Virus record (IMG/VR): IMGVR_UViG_3300009164_000093 | Span: 1 to 56,376 of that record | Length of the DNA: 56,376 nucleotides | Source: a virus | Strand: one strand, 5' to 3' | Shown: in pieces, positions 16,220 to 22,724 of the stretch | Layout of the letters: every line of letters starts with the position of its first letter | Numbering within the stretch: the first letter of the stretch is position 1 | Translations under genes and position numbers: made by a program | Notes under the pieces: generated by a model | What the model was told of the DNA's origin: nothing | What the model saw: only the letters and a program-made list of their open reading frames with translations | The model's database searches: none

Positions 16220-16222
16220 ATA
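16217..16222 (+). promoter_or_regulatory. TAAATA box immediately before a start codon
   Basis: TAAATA overlaps the previous stop codon and ends 4 nt before the ATG at 16227. If it is a late promoter, the message would be leaderless. No ribosome site is present before this ATG. Translational coupling to the upstream gene is the alternative. Confidence 0.4.
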
Positions 16223-16226
16223 CTTA

Positions 16227-17027
16227 ATGAAGATTTTTATATACCTATTGTTATTGGTATCTAGCGTAGCGTTTTCTAAGACAAAAGGTCCTGTTCCAAG
16301 TGTATCTTTGTACAATATTACCGACAATATAACAGTTGTTAGTGAAAACACTGATGTACAAAGACCTCTTGCCAGTCTTACTAAAATAATGACCGCAATG
16401 ATTACGTTAGACCAATGGCAGACTCTCAATGAAACATTGGTACTAGATCGTAAAGTCAAGCCAGTTCTTCCCTCCGGCAAATATACTAGACTAGAATTGC
16501 TCAATGCTCTATTAGTTAGAAGCGACAATGCCGCAGCCGAAACACTGGCTGTAAATTACCCGGGTGGCCGGAGTGCCTTTTTAGAGGCAATGAACAATCG
16601 TGCTAGAATGTTAGGCATGACACAGACACATTTTGACGACCCCAGTGGTTTGGCTAGCACCAACTTATCAAGCGCACAAGATGTAAATCGAATGTTAATT
16701 GCGTCAATGAACTATCCGTTAATCAAACAGATCAGTATTCAAAAGCAAGCCCAGTTTGATGCTTACTACAAAAAGAAAGTTCGTAAGGTTGTATTGCCAA
16801 ACACTAATAGCAAACTACTGTTTGAGTTTGACAACATTGTTATTACTAAAACTGGCTACACTACTCCGGCAGGTTTCTGTTTAGGACTAGTAGTTGAACA
16901 AAATAAGAAATTCTACACCGTTGTTATTATGGGCACACCCAATCCAATGTTCCGTTTAAATCTTGCTCGTCGACTATTAAACAGTGACATTCATTACAAT
17001 TCTCTCCTTGACAGTGATTTAAAATAA
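16227..17027 (+). CDS. secreted D-alanyl-D-alanine carboxypeptidase (peptidase S11, penicillin-binding-protein type)
   Basis: 266 residues with a signal peptide (residues 1-17). All three serine DD-peptidase motifs are present: S50-L-T-K53, S99-D-N101 and K208-T-G210. Low-molecular-mass enzymes of this family trim the terminal D-alanine from peptidoglycan stem peptides in the periplasm. It lacks the C-terminal membrane-anchoring extension of host DacA-type enzymes, so it is a compact version. For a phage it could remodel the wall during infection, help lysis, or be packed in virions. The next gene's promoter lies over its last codons. Confidence 0.9.
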   Translation: MKIFIYLLLLVSSVAFSKTKGPVPSVSLYNITDNITVVSENTDVQRPLASLTKIMTAMITLDQWQTLNETLVLDRKVKPVLPSGKYTRLELLNALLVRSDNAAAETLAVNYPGGRSAFLEAMNNRARMLGMTQTHFDDPSGLASTNLSSAQDVNRMLIASMNYPLIKQISIQKQAQFDAYYKKKVRKVVLPNTNSKLLFEFDNIVITKTGYTTPAGFCLGLVVEQNKKFYTVVIMGTPNPMFRLNLARRLLNSDIHYNSLLDSDLK

Positions 17028-17036
17028 CTGTATAAT
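17008..17036 (+). promoter_or_regulatory. sigma70-like promoter, leaderless geometry
   Basis: TTGACA (17008-17013), 17-nt spacer, TATAAT (17031-17036), 6 nt to the ATG at 17043. It sits over the last codons of the carboxypeptidase gene. Confidence 0.82.
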
Positions 17037-17042
17037 AACAGT

Positions 17043-17336
17043 ATGTCAAAGGCTGTTAAACTATCGAAAGCCCAGTGGATCAAACTGGAGAACAAACTTA
17101 CGAATACTCATTCGCCCAGCGTCATGATGATTAGATCAAAAATGCGTAAGGTGTTAGGGTTTACACCACGTGAGCACCAAGCATGGACTTACGACGGAGA
17201 AGATTCTCGAGGAATATATCAAACATTTGTTTACCTCGACTTCTTTGACGACCTTAAGCAGACAATGTTCTGTTTAAAATACTCTGATTACATTCAAAAT
17301 AAAAATGAAGACCACAGTACACCATTGGTCATTTGA
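17043..17336 (+). CDS. small phage protein, first of a tandem family
   Basis: 97 residues, leaderless start. The first half is basic (K-L-S-K-A-Q-W-I-K-L), the second half has T-F-V-Y-L-D-F-F-D-D-L-K-Q-T-M-F-C-L-K-Y. That ending pattern (acidic turn, hydrophobic pair, L-K-W/Y) recurs in the next four genes. Function unknown. Confidence 0.68.
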   Translation: MSKAVKLSKAQWIKLENKLTNTHSPSVMMIRSKMRKVLGFTPREHQAWTYDGEDSRGIYQTFVYLDFFDDLKQTMFCLKYSDYIQNKNEDHSTPLVI

Positions 17337-17568
17337 AACTGGAATTCCGATCCCGGAAAAAATAAAGAGTATAATCCAAATGGATACAATGCCCCGAGGA
17401 TGGTACTGTTGGGTATACCCCGAGGACGATTATAAGTTTGAAGAATGGATGGAACGAATGTGTCCCACCGCAGATGTCACTCATCGATTTAACAGTGGTG
17501 ATCCTATGTACACCGTTTTTATTAGTGACGAAGCTGAAGCAACAACATTTCAATTATCATGGATGTAA
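17305..17568 (+). CDS. small phage protein, tandem family member 2
   Basis: 87 residues. It contains W-Y-C-W-V-Y-P-E-D-D and ends D-E-A-E-A-T-T-F-Q-L-S-W-M, matching the family ending. It overlaps the previous gene by 32 nt and the next by 10 nt. No known domain. Confidence 0.65.
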   Translation: MKTTVHHWSFETGIPIPEKIKSIIQMDTMPRGWYCWVYPEDDYKFEEWMERMCPTADVTHRFNSGDPMYTVFISDEAEATTFQLSWM

Positions 17569-17861
17569 ACGCAGTTAATCAAACAGTAGCACGGCTTACT
17601 GAAGCACTTAATAGTCACCCCTTAGAACAACTAGTGTTAAATGAAGGTACCGTTTACGGCGCAAGATACTACACAGTACAACCTATGGGTGGCGATTGGC
17701 GAGTAATAGAAAAGTGGGCAATTCAAACATACGGTGACCCGGGTGTCCATATGTGGGGTGACGGCATTGTTGACCCCGGTCAACGATGGTATATGAACAA
17801 TCGCAAGTTTTGGTTTCGCAATGAGGCAGACAGAACTTTGTTTTTATTAAAGTGGCAATGA
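17559..17861 (+). CDS. small phage protein, tandem family member 3
   Basis: 100 residues. Tryptophan- and glycine-rich centre (M-G-G-D-W-R-V-I-E-K-W, H-M-W-G-D-G-I-V) and ending E-A-D-R-T-L-F-L-L-K-W-Q. Overlaps member 4 by 4 nt. Function unknown. Confidence 0.65.
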   Translation: MDVNAVNQTVARLTEALNSHPLEQLVLNEGTVYGARYYTVQPMGGDWRVIEKWAIQTYGDPGVHMWGDGIVDPGQRWYMNNRKFWFRNEADRTLFLLKWQ

Positions 17862-18079
17862 TAGAAGTAAAGTTGCCACATCGAGATCCAAATGACATAA
17901 TGGAAATTGTGCGTGTCATTCGCTCTAAAGGATTAGTACATGGGGAAGATTTTGACTTTGCATATCACCCAACGAAGCACGATCCTATTAACGGGCATCT
18001 TATAACGGACAGATACACATCATTTTATTTTTACGACGAGAAATGGGCAACATGGCTATTACTAAAATACCAAGCATAG
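17858..18079 (+). CDS. small phage protein, tandem family member 4
   Basis: 73 residues from the ATG overlapping the previous stop (a GTG 6 nt upstream is possible). Ends D-E-K-W-A-T-W-L-L-L-K-Y-Q-A. Overlaps member 5 by 37 nt. Function unknown. Confidence 0.62.
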   Translation: MIEVKLPHRDPNDIMEIVRVIRSKGLVHGEDFDFAYHPTKHDPINGHLITDRYTSFYFYDEKWATWLLLKYQA

Positions 18080-18375
18080 AAGACGATATAATAAATCGGG
18101 CCGCAAAAGAAATTGCCCAAGAAATTAATGCTTCTATTATGGGAGATTTCTATGTAGACAATATTAAGAATCCTGTTCGATTTATAATACGTCCAGGATC
18201 TGAAACAGAGGTTGAAAAATTCTGTACTACAAAGATATCTCCTAGATCTTATTATCTACACGGTCCAAGGATTGGCGGTGAAGGTTGGCAAATACGTCCG
18301 TTGACTAAAAATGGTATTGAGGTTATAATTAATAATCAGCAACTAGCAACACTTATGATGTTAAAATGGAGTTAA
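18043..18375 (+). CDS. small phage protein, tandem family member 5
   Basis: 110 residues (an ATG at 18052 is an alternative start). A helical first third (I-I-N-R-A-A-K-E-I-A-Q-E-I), then strands including V-R-F-I-I-R-P-G, ending Q-Q-L-A-T-L-M-M-L-K-W-S. Function unknown; closes the tandem set. Confidence 0.62.
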   Translation: MGNMAITKIPSIEDDIINRAAKEIAQEINASIMGDFYVDNIKNPVRFIIRPGSETEVEKFCTTKISPRSYYLHGPRIGGEGWQIRPLTKNGIEVIINNQQLATLMMLKWS

Positions 18376-18376
18376 T

Positions 18377-18631
18377 ATGTTTGATTGGTTTGGAAGAAAG
18401 CCCGACTACACTAATGTAGTTAAATTCCCGGAACAAGTAAAGGCTCAGGCGCCTTATATAGAGCCGCCTGAAAAACCAGAACAAGAGTATTACAGCATCG
18501 GTATTACTAGTGAAAACCGCATGACTTTTAAAATGGGATACAGTACACTTACTATGAATCGACAAGGTGTAGAACATCTAATCGAACAACTAGAAGTGTT
18601 TCTAAATCAACTACCGGAAGATGAAGAATGA
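18377..18631 (+). CDS. small hypothetical phage protein
   Basis: 84 residues starting MFDWFGRK. The C-terminal half (Y-Y-S-I-G-I-T through L-E-V-F-L-N-Q-L) looks like two strands and an amphipathic helix, a pattern common in small phage proteins. Acidic end. It overlaps the next gene by 4 nt. Confidence 0.65.
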   Translation: MFDWFGRKPDYTNVVKFPEQVKAQAPYIEPPEKPEQEYYSIGITSENRMTFKMGYSTLTMNRQGVEHLIEQLEVFLNQLPEDEE

Positions 18632-18897
18632 TCAATCTACGTTTTAACATCTCACATCCTTTTGATATTAAGTTTAAAAACTTTTGGTGTAGGTCGTGGT
18701 CTACCCCTTTTAAGCATAAGTTTATTGAACTAGAGATTTGCACTACAAATGCATTAATTGAATTTAATTTTTCATTAACTACTAAACGTGATCACGCAGG
18801 ACTAGATATTGAATTATCTCTATTTGGAGTGTGTGTACACTTTGACTTCTATGATAACCGTCATTGGGATTACGCAAGGAAAGAATATGAGCACTGA
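18628..18897 (+). CDS. small hypothetical phage protein
   Basis: 89 residues, rich in phenylalanine and aromatic residues with alternating hydrophobic strands (I-E-F-N-F-S-L-T, L-D-I-E-L-S-L-F-G-V), suggesting a small beta sandwich. Overlaps the upstream gene by 4 nt and the downstream by 11 nt. Function unknown. Confidence 0.65.
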   Translation: MINLRFNISHPFDIKFKNFWCRSWSTPFKHKFIELEICTTNALIEFNFSLTTKRDHAGLDIELSLFGVCVHFDFYDNRHWDYARKEYEH

Positions 18898-19195
18898 AGA
18901 AGATAAATTTAAACATAGCAAACGTCTACTCAAAGATGAGAATGCTATCAAGAAACAGGTAAAGATTGCTAAAGAACATCGAGTAAGTGAATACAATCCT
19001 AAAGAAGTTACTCAACCTAACCGATTAAACAAACGTCATGCTATGGACTGTGGTAATCCAGAATGCTTTATGTGCGGTAATCCCCGCAAGACACATAAAG
19101 ATAAATTAACACAGCAAGAGAAAAGGTTGTTCCAGGATGTAGAAAAGTCTACAGATAGAAAGAGTAACGGATTGAAACCAGATGAAGAGATCTAA
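18887..19195 (+). CDS. conserved phage protein with a cysteine knuckle
   Basis: 102 residues from the ATG behind CAAGGAAAG; a longer reading would overlap the previous gene extensively. A C-x4-C-x2-C pattern (C55, C60, C63) lies in the block H-A-M-D-C-G-N-P-E-C-F-M-C-G-N-P-R, recurrent in T4-like marine phages (recollection). The rest is charged and helical. Its stop overlaps the end of the convergent minus-strand gene by 4 nt. Confidence 0.7.
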   Translation: MSTEEDKFKHSKRLLKDENAIKKQVKIAKEHRVSEYNPKEVTQPNRLNKRHAMDCGNPECFMCGNPRKTHKDKLTQQEKRLFQDVEKSTDRKSNGLKPDEEI

Positions 19196-19836
19196 CGATC
19201 CATCAAAGAATTAGCAAAGTCTAGCAATAACAGATAATGACTTCCGTTATGCCAATGCTGTTTCATCCAACTGTATCCATCATACCAGAACTGTTCGCTT
19301 TCTGGATGGCAACCTATTAAGCCAATTCTATTTTGAATGATTGCCATAGAGTCCCCGTTGGCATAGGTTGCTACAGTTTTAAACTTCTTATGGTTGCCCA
19401 CTAAGGCGCACCCGTCATAAAAAAACATCCTATCAGGATGTCCGTTCCATTTTATATCTATAGCCTTTGCGTGTGGGCGGCGAGTATCGGTGTTTGGTTG
19501 TGTAATATACTGTACAGCATCTACATCATCTAGGATGTTAAGGTAATTACTTCCTGCCCAATACGCTCCCATACATATTCCAAGGTAGCGTCCTCCACGT
19601 TGTACAAACTTACGAACAGGGTCAGCATTGTATCTAAACAGATTGGAGAAAGAATCAGCATCACCAATACCGCCTGGAACTGCTATCATATCAACATTGT
19701 CAAAAAATACATCTTCTAATTCATTCTTTGAGAATATTTTAAAATTGTAATCCGATGATAACGCATTAATGATTCCATTAGCAGACTGTACCGAACACTT
19801 AGGATCGTGAATGAATAATGCTATTGTTGGTTTCAC
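19192..19836 (-). CDS. class I amidotransferase-like protein (biotin-protein-ligase N-domain type)
   Basis: 214 residues, GTG start, on the minus strand. It has a triad-type site: C88 in [10 protein letters not shown] and H177/E179 in C-H-P-E, plus V-P-G-G-I-G-D-A-D near 53-61. The [10 protein letters not shown] pattern is that of the BPL_N domain family (fused to biotin-protein ligase in yeast, stand-alone in bacteria and phages). Reaction unknown. It is one of three minus-strand genes, and a TAAATA box on the minus strand ends 5 nt before its start. Confidence 0.75.
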   Translation of the reverse strand: MKPTIALFIHDPKCSVQSANGIINALSSDYNFKIFSKNELEDVFFDNVDMIAVPGGIGDADSFSNLFRYNADPVRKFVQRGGRYLGICMGAYWAGSNYLNILDDVDAVQYITQPNTDTRRPHAKAIDIKWNGHPDRMFFYDGCALVGNHKKFKTVATYANGDSMAIIQNRIGLIGCHPESEQFWYDGYSWMKQHWHNGSHYLLLLDFANSLMDR

Positions 19837-19841
19837 AATGT

Positions 19842-19847
19842 TATTTA
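19842..19847 (-). promoter_or_regulatory. TAAATA box immediately before the GTG start (minus strand)
   Basis: On the minus strand GTTAAATA precedes the GTG of the amidotransferase-like gene by 5 nt; no ribosome site is seen. It lies only 2 nt from the plus-strand TAAATA box at 19850, forming a divergent pair. Confidence 0.42.
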
Positions 19848-19849
19848 AC

Positions 19850-19855
19850 TAAATA
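19850..19855 (+). promoter_or_regulatory. TAAATA late-promoter-like box
   Basis: CTAAATA 22 nt before the ATG at 19878, with a strong GGGAGGA ribosome site in between. Divergent partner of the minus-strand box at 19842-19847. Confidence 0.45.
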
Positions 19856-19877
19856 TATTTCTAGGGAGGACACAACC

Positions 19878-20036
19878 ATGAAACAGAAAAAGCTATTAGC
19901 TAAACTGTACAGGGCTTGCGTCGACCACGATGCCAAAAAGATTGAAGAACTTCGAATAGAAGAATTCCGAAAGATTGCGAAACACAAGGCCGAAGGTAAA
20001 CCTTTTACACACAAATGGACGTTAGTTAGGATTTAA
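19878..20036 (+). CDS. small basic hypothetical protein
   Basis: 52 residues from the ATG behind GGGAGGACACAACC. Lysine-rich and helical ([15 protein letters not shown], then [17 protein letters not shown]). Possibly nucleic-acid binding. Its stop precedes a Pho-box-like repeat. Confidence 0.68.
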   Translation: MKQKKLLAKLYRACVDHDAKKIEELRIEEFRKIAKHKAEGKPFTHKWTLVRI

Positions 20037-20038
20037 GT

Positions 20039-20056
20039 TTGTAATAAAACTGTAAT
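20039..20056 (+). promoter_or_regulatory. Pho-box-like direct repeat upstream of the PlcP-like gene
   Basis: TTGTAAT-AAAA-CTGTAAT: two 7-bp half sites with a 4-bp A-rich spacer, the layout of the enterobacterial PhoB box (CTGTCAT, N4, CTGTCAT). Eleven bases further on is TAAATA (20068-20073), the position of the -10 box in PhoB-dependent promoters. The same block recurs at 21967-21984. PhoB binding is inferred. Confidence 0.5.
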
Positions 20057-20067
20057 CGATAGAGTGG

Positions 20068-20073
20068 TAAATA
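20068..20073 (+). promoter_or_regulatory. TAAATA box before the PlcP-like gene
   Basis: GGTAAATAC, 5 nt before the ATG at 20079 and 11 nt after the Pho-box-like repeat. Either the -10 element of a PhoB-type promoter or a T4-type late promoter. In both cases a leaderless message would result if 20079 is the start. Confidence 0.45.
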
Positions 20074-20078
20074 CTCGC

Positions 20079-20969
20079 ATGAGGACATACCGCTCTATTT
20101 TTATAAGTGATGTACACCTTGGTACTCGAGATTGTAAGGCTGACCATCTCAATAATTTTCTCAAAAATAACTCGTGCGATACTCTCTACCTAGTAGGAGA
20201 CATTATCGACGCATGGCGCATACAACAAAACAAATGGCGTTGGAAACAATCACATACCAACGTTGTAAGACGTATACTTGGACATGCCAAACGTGGCACT
20301 AGAGTAATCTACGTAGCAGGTAATCACGATGAATTCTTAAGACCATTAATGCCCTATGACATTAATTTTGGCCTTGTTGAAATACACAATCAAATAGAAC
20401 ACATAGGCGCCGACGGTAAACACTACCTTGTAGTACACGGAGATCTATTTGACGGTATTACTAGATTGGCACCATGGATCGCATTCTTAGGCGATAAGGC
20501 CTATGATTTTGTACTATCATTAAATGCCAAGTTTAATTGGATTAGACATAAGTTCGGATTTGGTTACTGGTCGTTGAGTCAGTTCTTAAAGCATCGTGTT
20601 AAAAAAGCCGTAGACTTTATGTTCCAGTTTGAAAAGAATTTAGCAGGTTATTGTAAGAAGCGAGGTTTTGATGGTGTTATATGTGGACACATACACCACG
20701 CAGAAATTAAAGAGATCGATGGTGTGACATACATGAATGACGGTGACTGGGTAGAAAGTTGTACAGCCTTGGTAGAACACCACAATGGCAAGTGGGAGAT
20801 AATTACATGGACTAAGGAGAAGGATGATGTGGTTACTGATCCTAATAGCGGTACACGCGAACAATCCCCAAGACCAGCCGGGCAGGGTAGAACTCGTGTT
20901 CCAAGATCAAAAGACTTGCGAGCAAGTCCTAAACACAATGACTTGGCAGTTGAAGTTCAAAAGTTTTAA
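20079..20969 (+). CDS. plcP: PlcP-like metallophosphoesterase (LpxH-related phospholipase C)
   Basis: 296 residues from ATG 20079 (a GTG at 20064 is possible but would include the -10-like box). Calcineurin-like phosphoesterase motifs in order: D11-x-H13, G40-D41, G81-N-H-D84, V-V-H120-G-D, G-H-I-H-H (203-207). Databases label this family UDP-2,3-diacylglucosamine diphosphatase. In marine heterotrophic bacteria a member (PlcP) releases diacylglycerol from phospholipids under phosphate starvation and is encoded beside a glycosyltransferase (Agt). Here the next gene is such a glycosyltransferase, 12 nt away, and a Pho-box-like site lies upstream. Residues 251-296 are a disordered basic tail. 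A role in lipid A synthesis is the alternative. Confidence 0.75.
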   Translation: MRTYRSIFISDVHLGTRDCKADHLNNFLKNNSCDTLYLVGDIIDAWRIQQNKWRWKQSHTNVVRRILGHAKRGTRVIYVAGNHDEFLRPLMPYDINFGLVEIHNQIEHIGADGKHYLVVHGDLFDGITRLAPWIAFLGDKAYDFVLSLNAKFNWIRHKFGFGYWSLSQFLKHRVKKAVDFMFQFEKNLAGYCKKRGFDGVICGHIHHAEIKEIDGVTYMNDGDWVESCTALVEHHNGKWEIITWTKEKDDVVTDPNSGTREQSPRPAGQGRTRVPRSKDLRASPKHNDLAVEVQKF

Positions 20970-20981
20970 GGTAGTAGGCGA

Positions 20982-21983
20982 ATGCAAAAAACAATCCTAA
21001 TTGTTACAGATAACTTACCGGAGCAAATCAATGGCGTGGTTACGACCTACAAAAATATTGAGGAACACGCGGTTCGCGATAACTATCGTGTTGTATATAT
21101 TGATCCCAGGAGGTTCCGCTATGTTGATTGCCCTGGCTACAACGAAGTCAAGATTGCCTTTCCACGGAAGGTGGGCAAGATACTTGAGGAGATCAATCCG
21201 GATCATATCCACATCGCCACGGAGGGTCCTATTGGTCTGCGTGTTAGACAATATCTTGACAAACACAATTATCGCTACAATACTGCTTATCATACTAAGT
21301 TTCCAGAAGGACTTAGAAAACTATTTGGCATTCCTGAAGCCCTTACTTGGCCTGTAGTTCGATGGTTCCACAAACACTCGGGCAAAGTATTAACTACTAC
21401 AGATTCTATGGTAGCAGAACTTAAAGAACACGGCTTTGATGGAGAACTAGTTTCATGGACTCGAGGAGTTGATCGTAGCATATTTTATCCCGGAGAGCGG
21501 GCTCCTAGTGTTAATTATATTATGGTTTGTGTTAGTCGTGTTAGCAAAGAAAAGAATTTAGAAGACTTTTTTAACTTAGATTATCCTGGCCGTAAAATTA
21601 TGGTAGGTGACGGCCCTATGTTAGAAGAATATAAAGCCAATTATCCTAGTGTTGAGTTTGTTGGAGCAAAGCGTGGCGTTGAACTAGGTGACTACTACCG
21701 TATGGCAGATGTATTTGTATTTCCAAGCCGTTGGGAAACATTTGGTATTGTTATGATAGAAGCAATGGCTTGCGGAACTCCAGTAGCGGCATATCCGGTA
21801 CAGGGCCCGTTAGATGTAATAGATGAAGGTGTTACAGGTTGTATGAATGATGAACTTAAACAAGCGGTTAAAGATGCTTTAATGTTATCTAGGAACTTAG
21901 TTTATCAAGGTAGCCAAAAATGGTCTTGGCAAAGAGCTTGGGAAATATTTAAAGATAATTTGGTATTTGTAAAATCACTGTAA
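20982..21983 (+). CDS. Agt-like GT4 glycosyltransferase (diacylglycerol glucosyltransferase type)
   Basis: 333 residues with GT-B fold. N-terminal V-T-D-N-L-P-E-Q-I-N-G-V-V-T-T-Y (about 7-22) is typical of GT4 enzymes acting on lipids (MgtA/Agt/SQD2-like). Donor half: V-C-V-S-R-V-S-K-E-K-N-L near 181-192, the G-D-G-P-M-L-E-E loop near 209, and the E-T-F-G-I-V-M-I-E-A-M-A-C-G-T-P-V-A motif near 249-266. With the PlcP-like gene it would turn phospholipid-derived diacylglycerol into glycolipids, sparing phosphorus. That pairing is the main functional evidence; the acceptor is not proven. Confidence 0.78.
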   Translation: MQKTILIVTDNLPEQINGVVTTYKNIEEHAVRDNYRVVYIDPRRFRYVDCPGYNEVKIAFPRKVGKILEEINPDHIHIATEGPIGLRVRQYLDKHNYRYNTAYHTKFPEGLRKLFGIPEALTWPVVRWFHKHSGKVLTTTDSMVAELKEHGFDGELVSWTRGVDRSIFYPGERAPSVNYIMVCVSRVSKEKNLEDFFNLDYPGRKIMVGDGPMLEEYKANYPSVEFVGAKRGVELGDYYRMADVFVFPSRWETFGIVMIEAMACGTPVAAYPVQGPLDVIDEGVTGCMNDELKQAVKDALMLSRNLVYQGSQKWSWQRAWEIFKDNLVFVKSL

Positions 21984-21984
21984 T
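21967..21984 (+). promoter_or_regulatory. second Pho-box-like direct repeat
   Basis: TTGTAAA-ATCA-CTGTAAT followed by CGAT, overlapping the end of the Agt-like gene (stop at 21981-21983). It shares CTGTAATCGAT with the copy at 20050-20060 and again lies 11 nt before TAAATA. Confidence 0.48.
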
Positions 21985-21995
21985 CGATTATCACT

Positions 21996-22001
21996 TAAAT
22001 A
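21996..22001 (+). promoter_or_regulatory. TAAATA box downstream of the second Pho-box-like repeat
   Basis: CTTAAATAAT 39 nt before the ATG at 22041. The leader contains a hairpin GTGTGC/GCACAC (22005-22010 with 22016-22021) before the AAGGAG ribosome site. Confidence 0.48.
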
Positions 22002-22040
22002 ATTGTGTGCCACAAGCACACTAACCACAAGGAGCTCAAA

Positions 22041-22358
22041 ATGAAACTTGAAATGACAGTACACGGGTTAAATGTTTTTTTAGAATTAGATGATGATGCA
22101 TACAACGGTTTAGAAGTTTTACAACATGTAAAAGATTTAGTTAATGAGTTATCAGCATACGACAAAGTTATGTTGTCAGTAGTATCAGTACCAGATGATG
22201 AAGACTTTGAACAAACTGAAGAAGAAAATGAAGATTACAAAGAAATGACAGCAGAAACACACGTTGCTCAAGCAACATGGCCTTTTCCAGAAGGTGGCCT
22301 AGATGATCAAGGTGCAGAAGTAATTGCTTTTGTTGAACCAGAACAAAAAGCGGCTTAA
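22041..22358 (+). CDS. small acidic hypothetical protein
   Basis: 105 residues from the ATG behind CAAGGAGCTC. The first 55 residues look like an alpha-beta domain (L-E-M-T-V-H-G-L-N-V-F-L-E-L, then a helix and V-M-L-S-V-V-S-V), followed by a very acidic linker and a short proline/tryptophan motif. No family recognised. It has its own TAAATA promoter with a Pho-box-like site and is followed by a terminator, so it may be an abundant single-gene transcript. Confidence 0.68.
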   Translation: MKLEMTVHGLNVFLELDDDAYNGLEVLQHVKDLVNELSAYDKVMLSVVSVPDDEDFEQTEEENEDYKEMTAETHVAQATWPFPEGGLDDQGAEVIAFVEPEQKAA

Positions 22359-22412
22359 TAGTCAGTTTAAATCGGGTACAAGATAAGGTATCGCTGGAAT
22401 TCGTAACCAGCA

Positions 22413-22440
22413 ATAGGGGCTTGACAGCTCCTATTTTTTT
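22413..22440 (+). terminator. rho-independent terminator
   Basis: Stem ATAGGGGC (22413-22420) / GCTCCTAT (22427-22434) with one G-T pair, a 6-nt loop and a T tract (22434-22440). The loop is exactly the TTGACA -35 box of the next promoter. Confidence 0.82.
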
Positions 22441-22449
22441 CACTATAAT
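22421..22449 (+). promoter_or_regulatory. sigma70-like promoter nested in a terminator, leaderless geometry
   Basis: TTGACA (22421-22426), 17-nt spacer, TATAAT (22444-22449), 6 nt to ATG 22456. The -35 box is the terminator loop and the spacer contains the terminator T tract. Confidence 0.85.
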
Positions 22450-22455
22450 AAACGC

Positions 22456-22707
22456 ATGAGTACCCTAGCTGAATATTTTGCCGCTAACCGCCCGGCTCCC
22501 AAATGGCAGTTTGGAGATCGTGTCTTTGGAAAATTACACGGAGTTCCGTTTATTGGGACCTGCGGAGGCGAAGGAATGGTAAATGAAAAAGAGGGCAGTT
22601 TGGTAACTGTATTCTTAGACCTTCCCCTTAAACACGGTAAAGAATGGCATACAACTTTTATAAAAGTTAAGCCAAAAGATTTGAAACGGTTGACAATTAT
22701 CCCGTAA
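22456..22707 (+). CDS. small hypothetical phage protein, leaderless
   Basis: 83 residues. W-Q-F-G-D-R-V-F-G-K-L-H-G-V-P-F-I-G-T and L-V-T-V-F-L-D-L-P-L suggest a small beta barrel of SH3 type. No ribosome site; the ATG is at the predicted transcription start. Function unknown. Confidence 0.7.
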   Translation: MSTLAEYFAANRPAPKWQFGDRVFGKLHGVPFIGTCGGEGMVNEKEGSLVTVFLDLPLKHGKEWHTTFIKVKPKDLKRLTIIP

Positions 22708-22718
22708 TAGTGTATAAT
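22690..22718 (+). promoter_or_regulatory. sigma70-like promoter, leaderless geometry
   Basis: TTGACA (22690-22695), 17-nt spacer, TATAAT (22713-22718), 6 nt to ATG 22725. It overlaps the end of the preceding gene. Confidence 0.85.
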
Positions 22719-22724
22719 AAGCAC

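Noticed and set aside
20079-20969. Plain annotation as lipid A enzyme LpxH
   Set aside because: No other lipid A genes are nearby, while the adjacent GT4 gene and Pho-box-like site fit the PlcP-Agt arrangement better; kept as an alternative, not the call.
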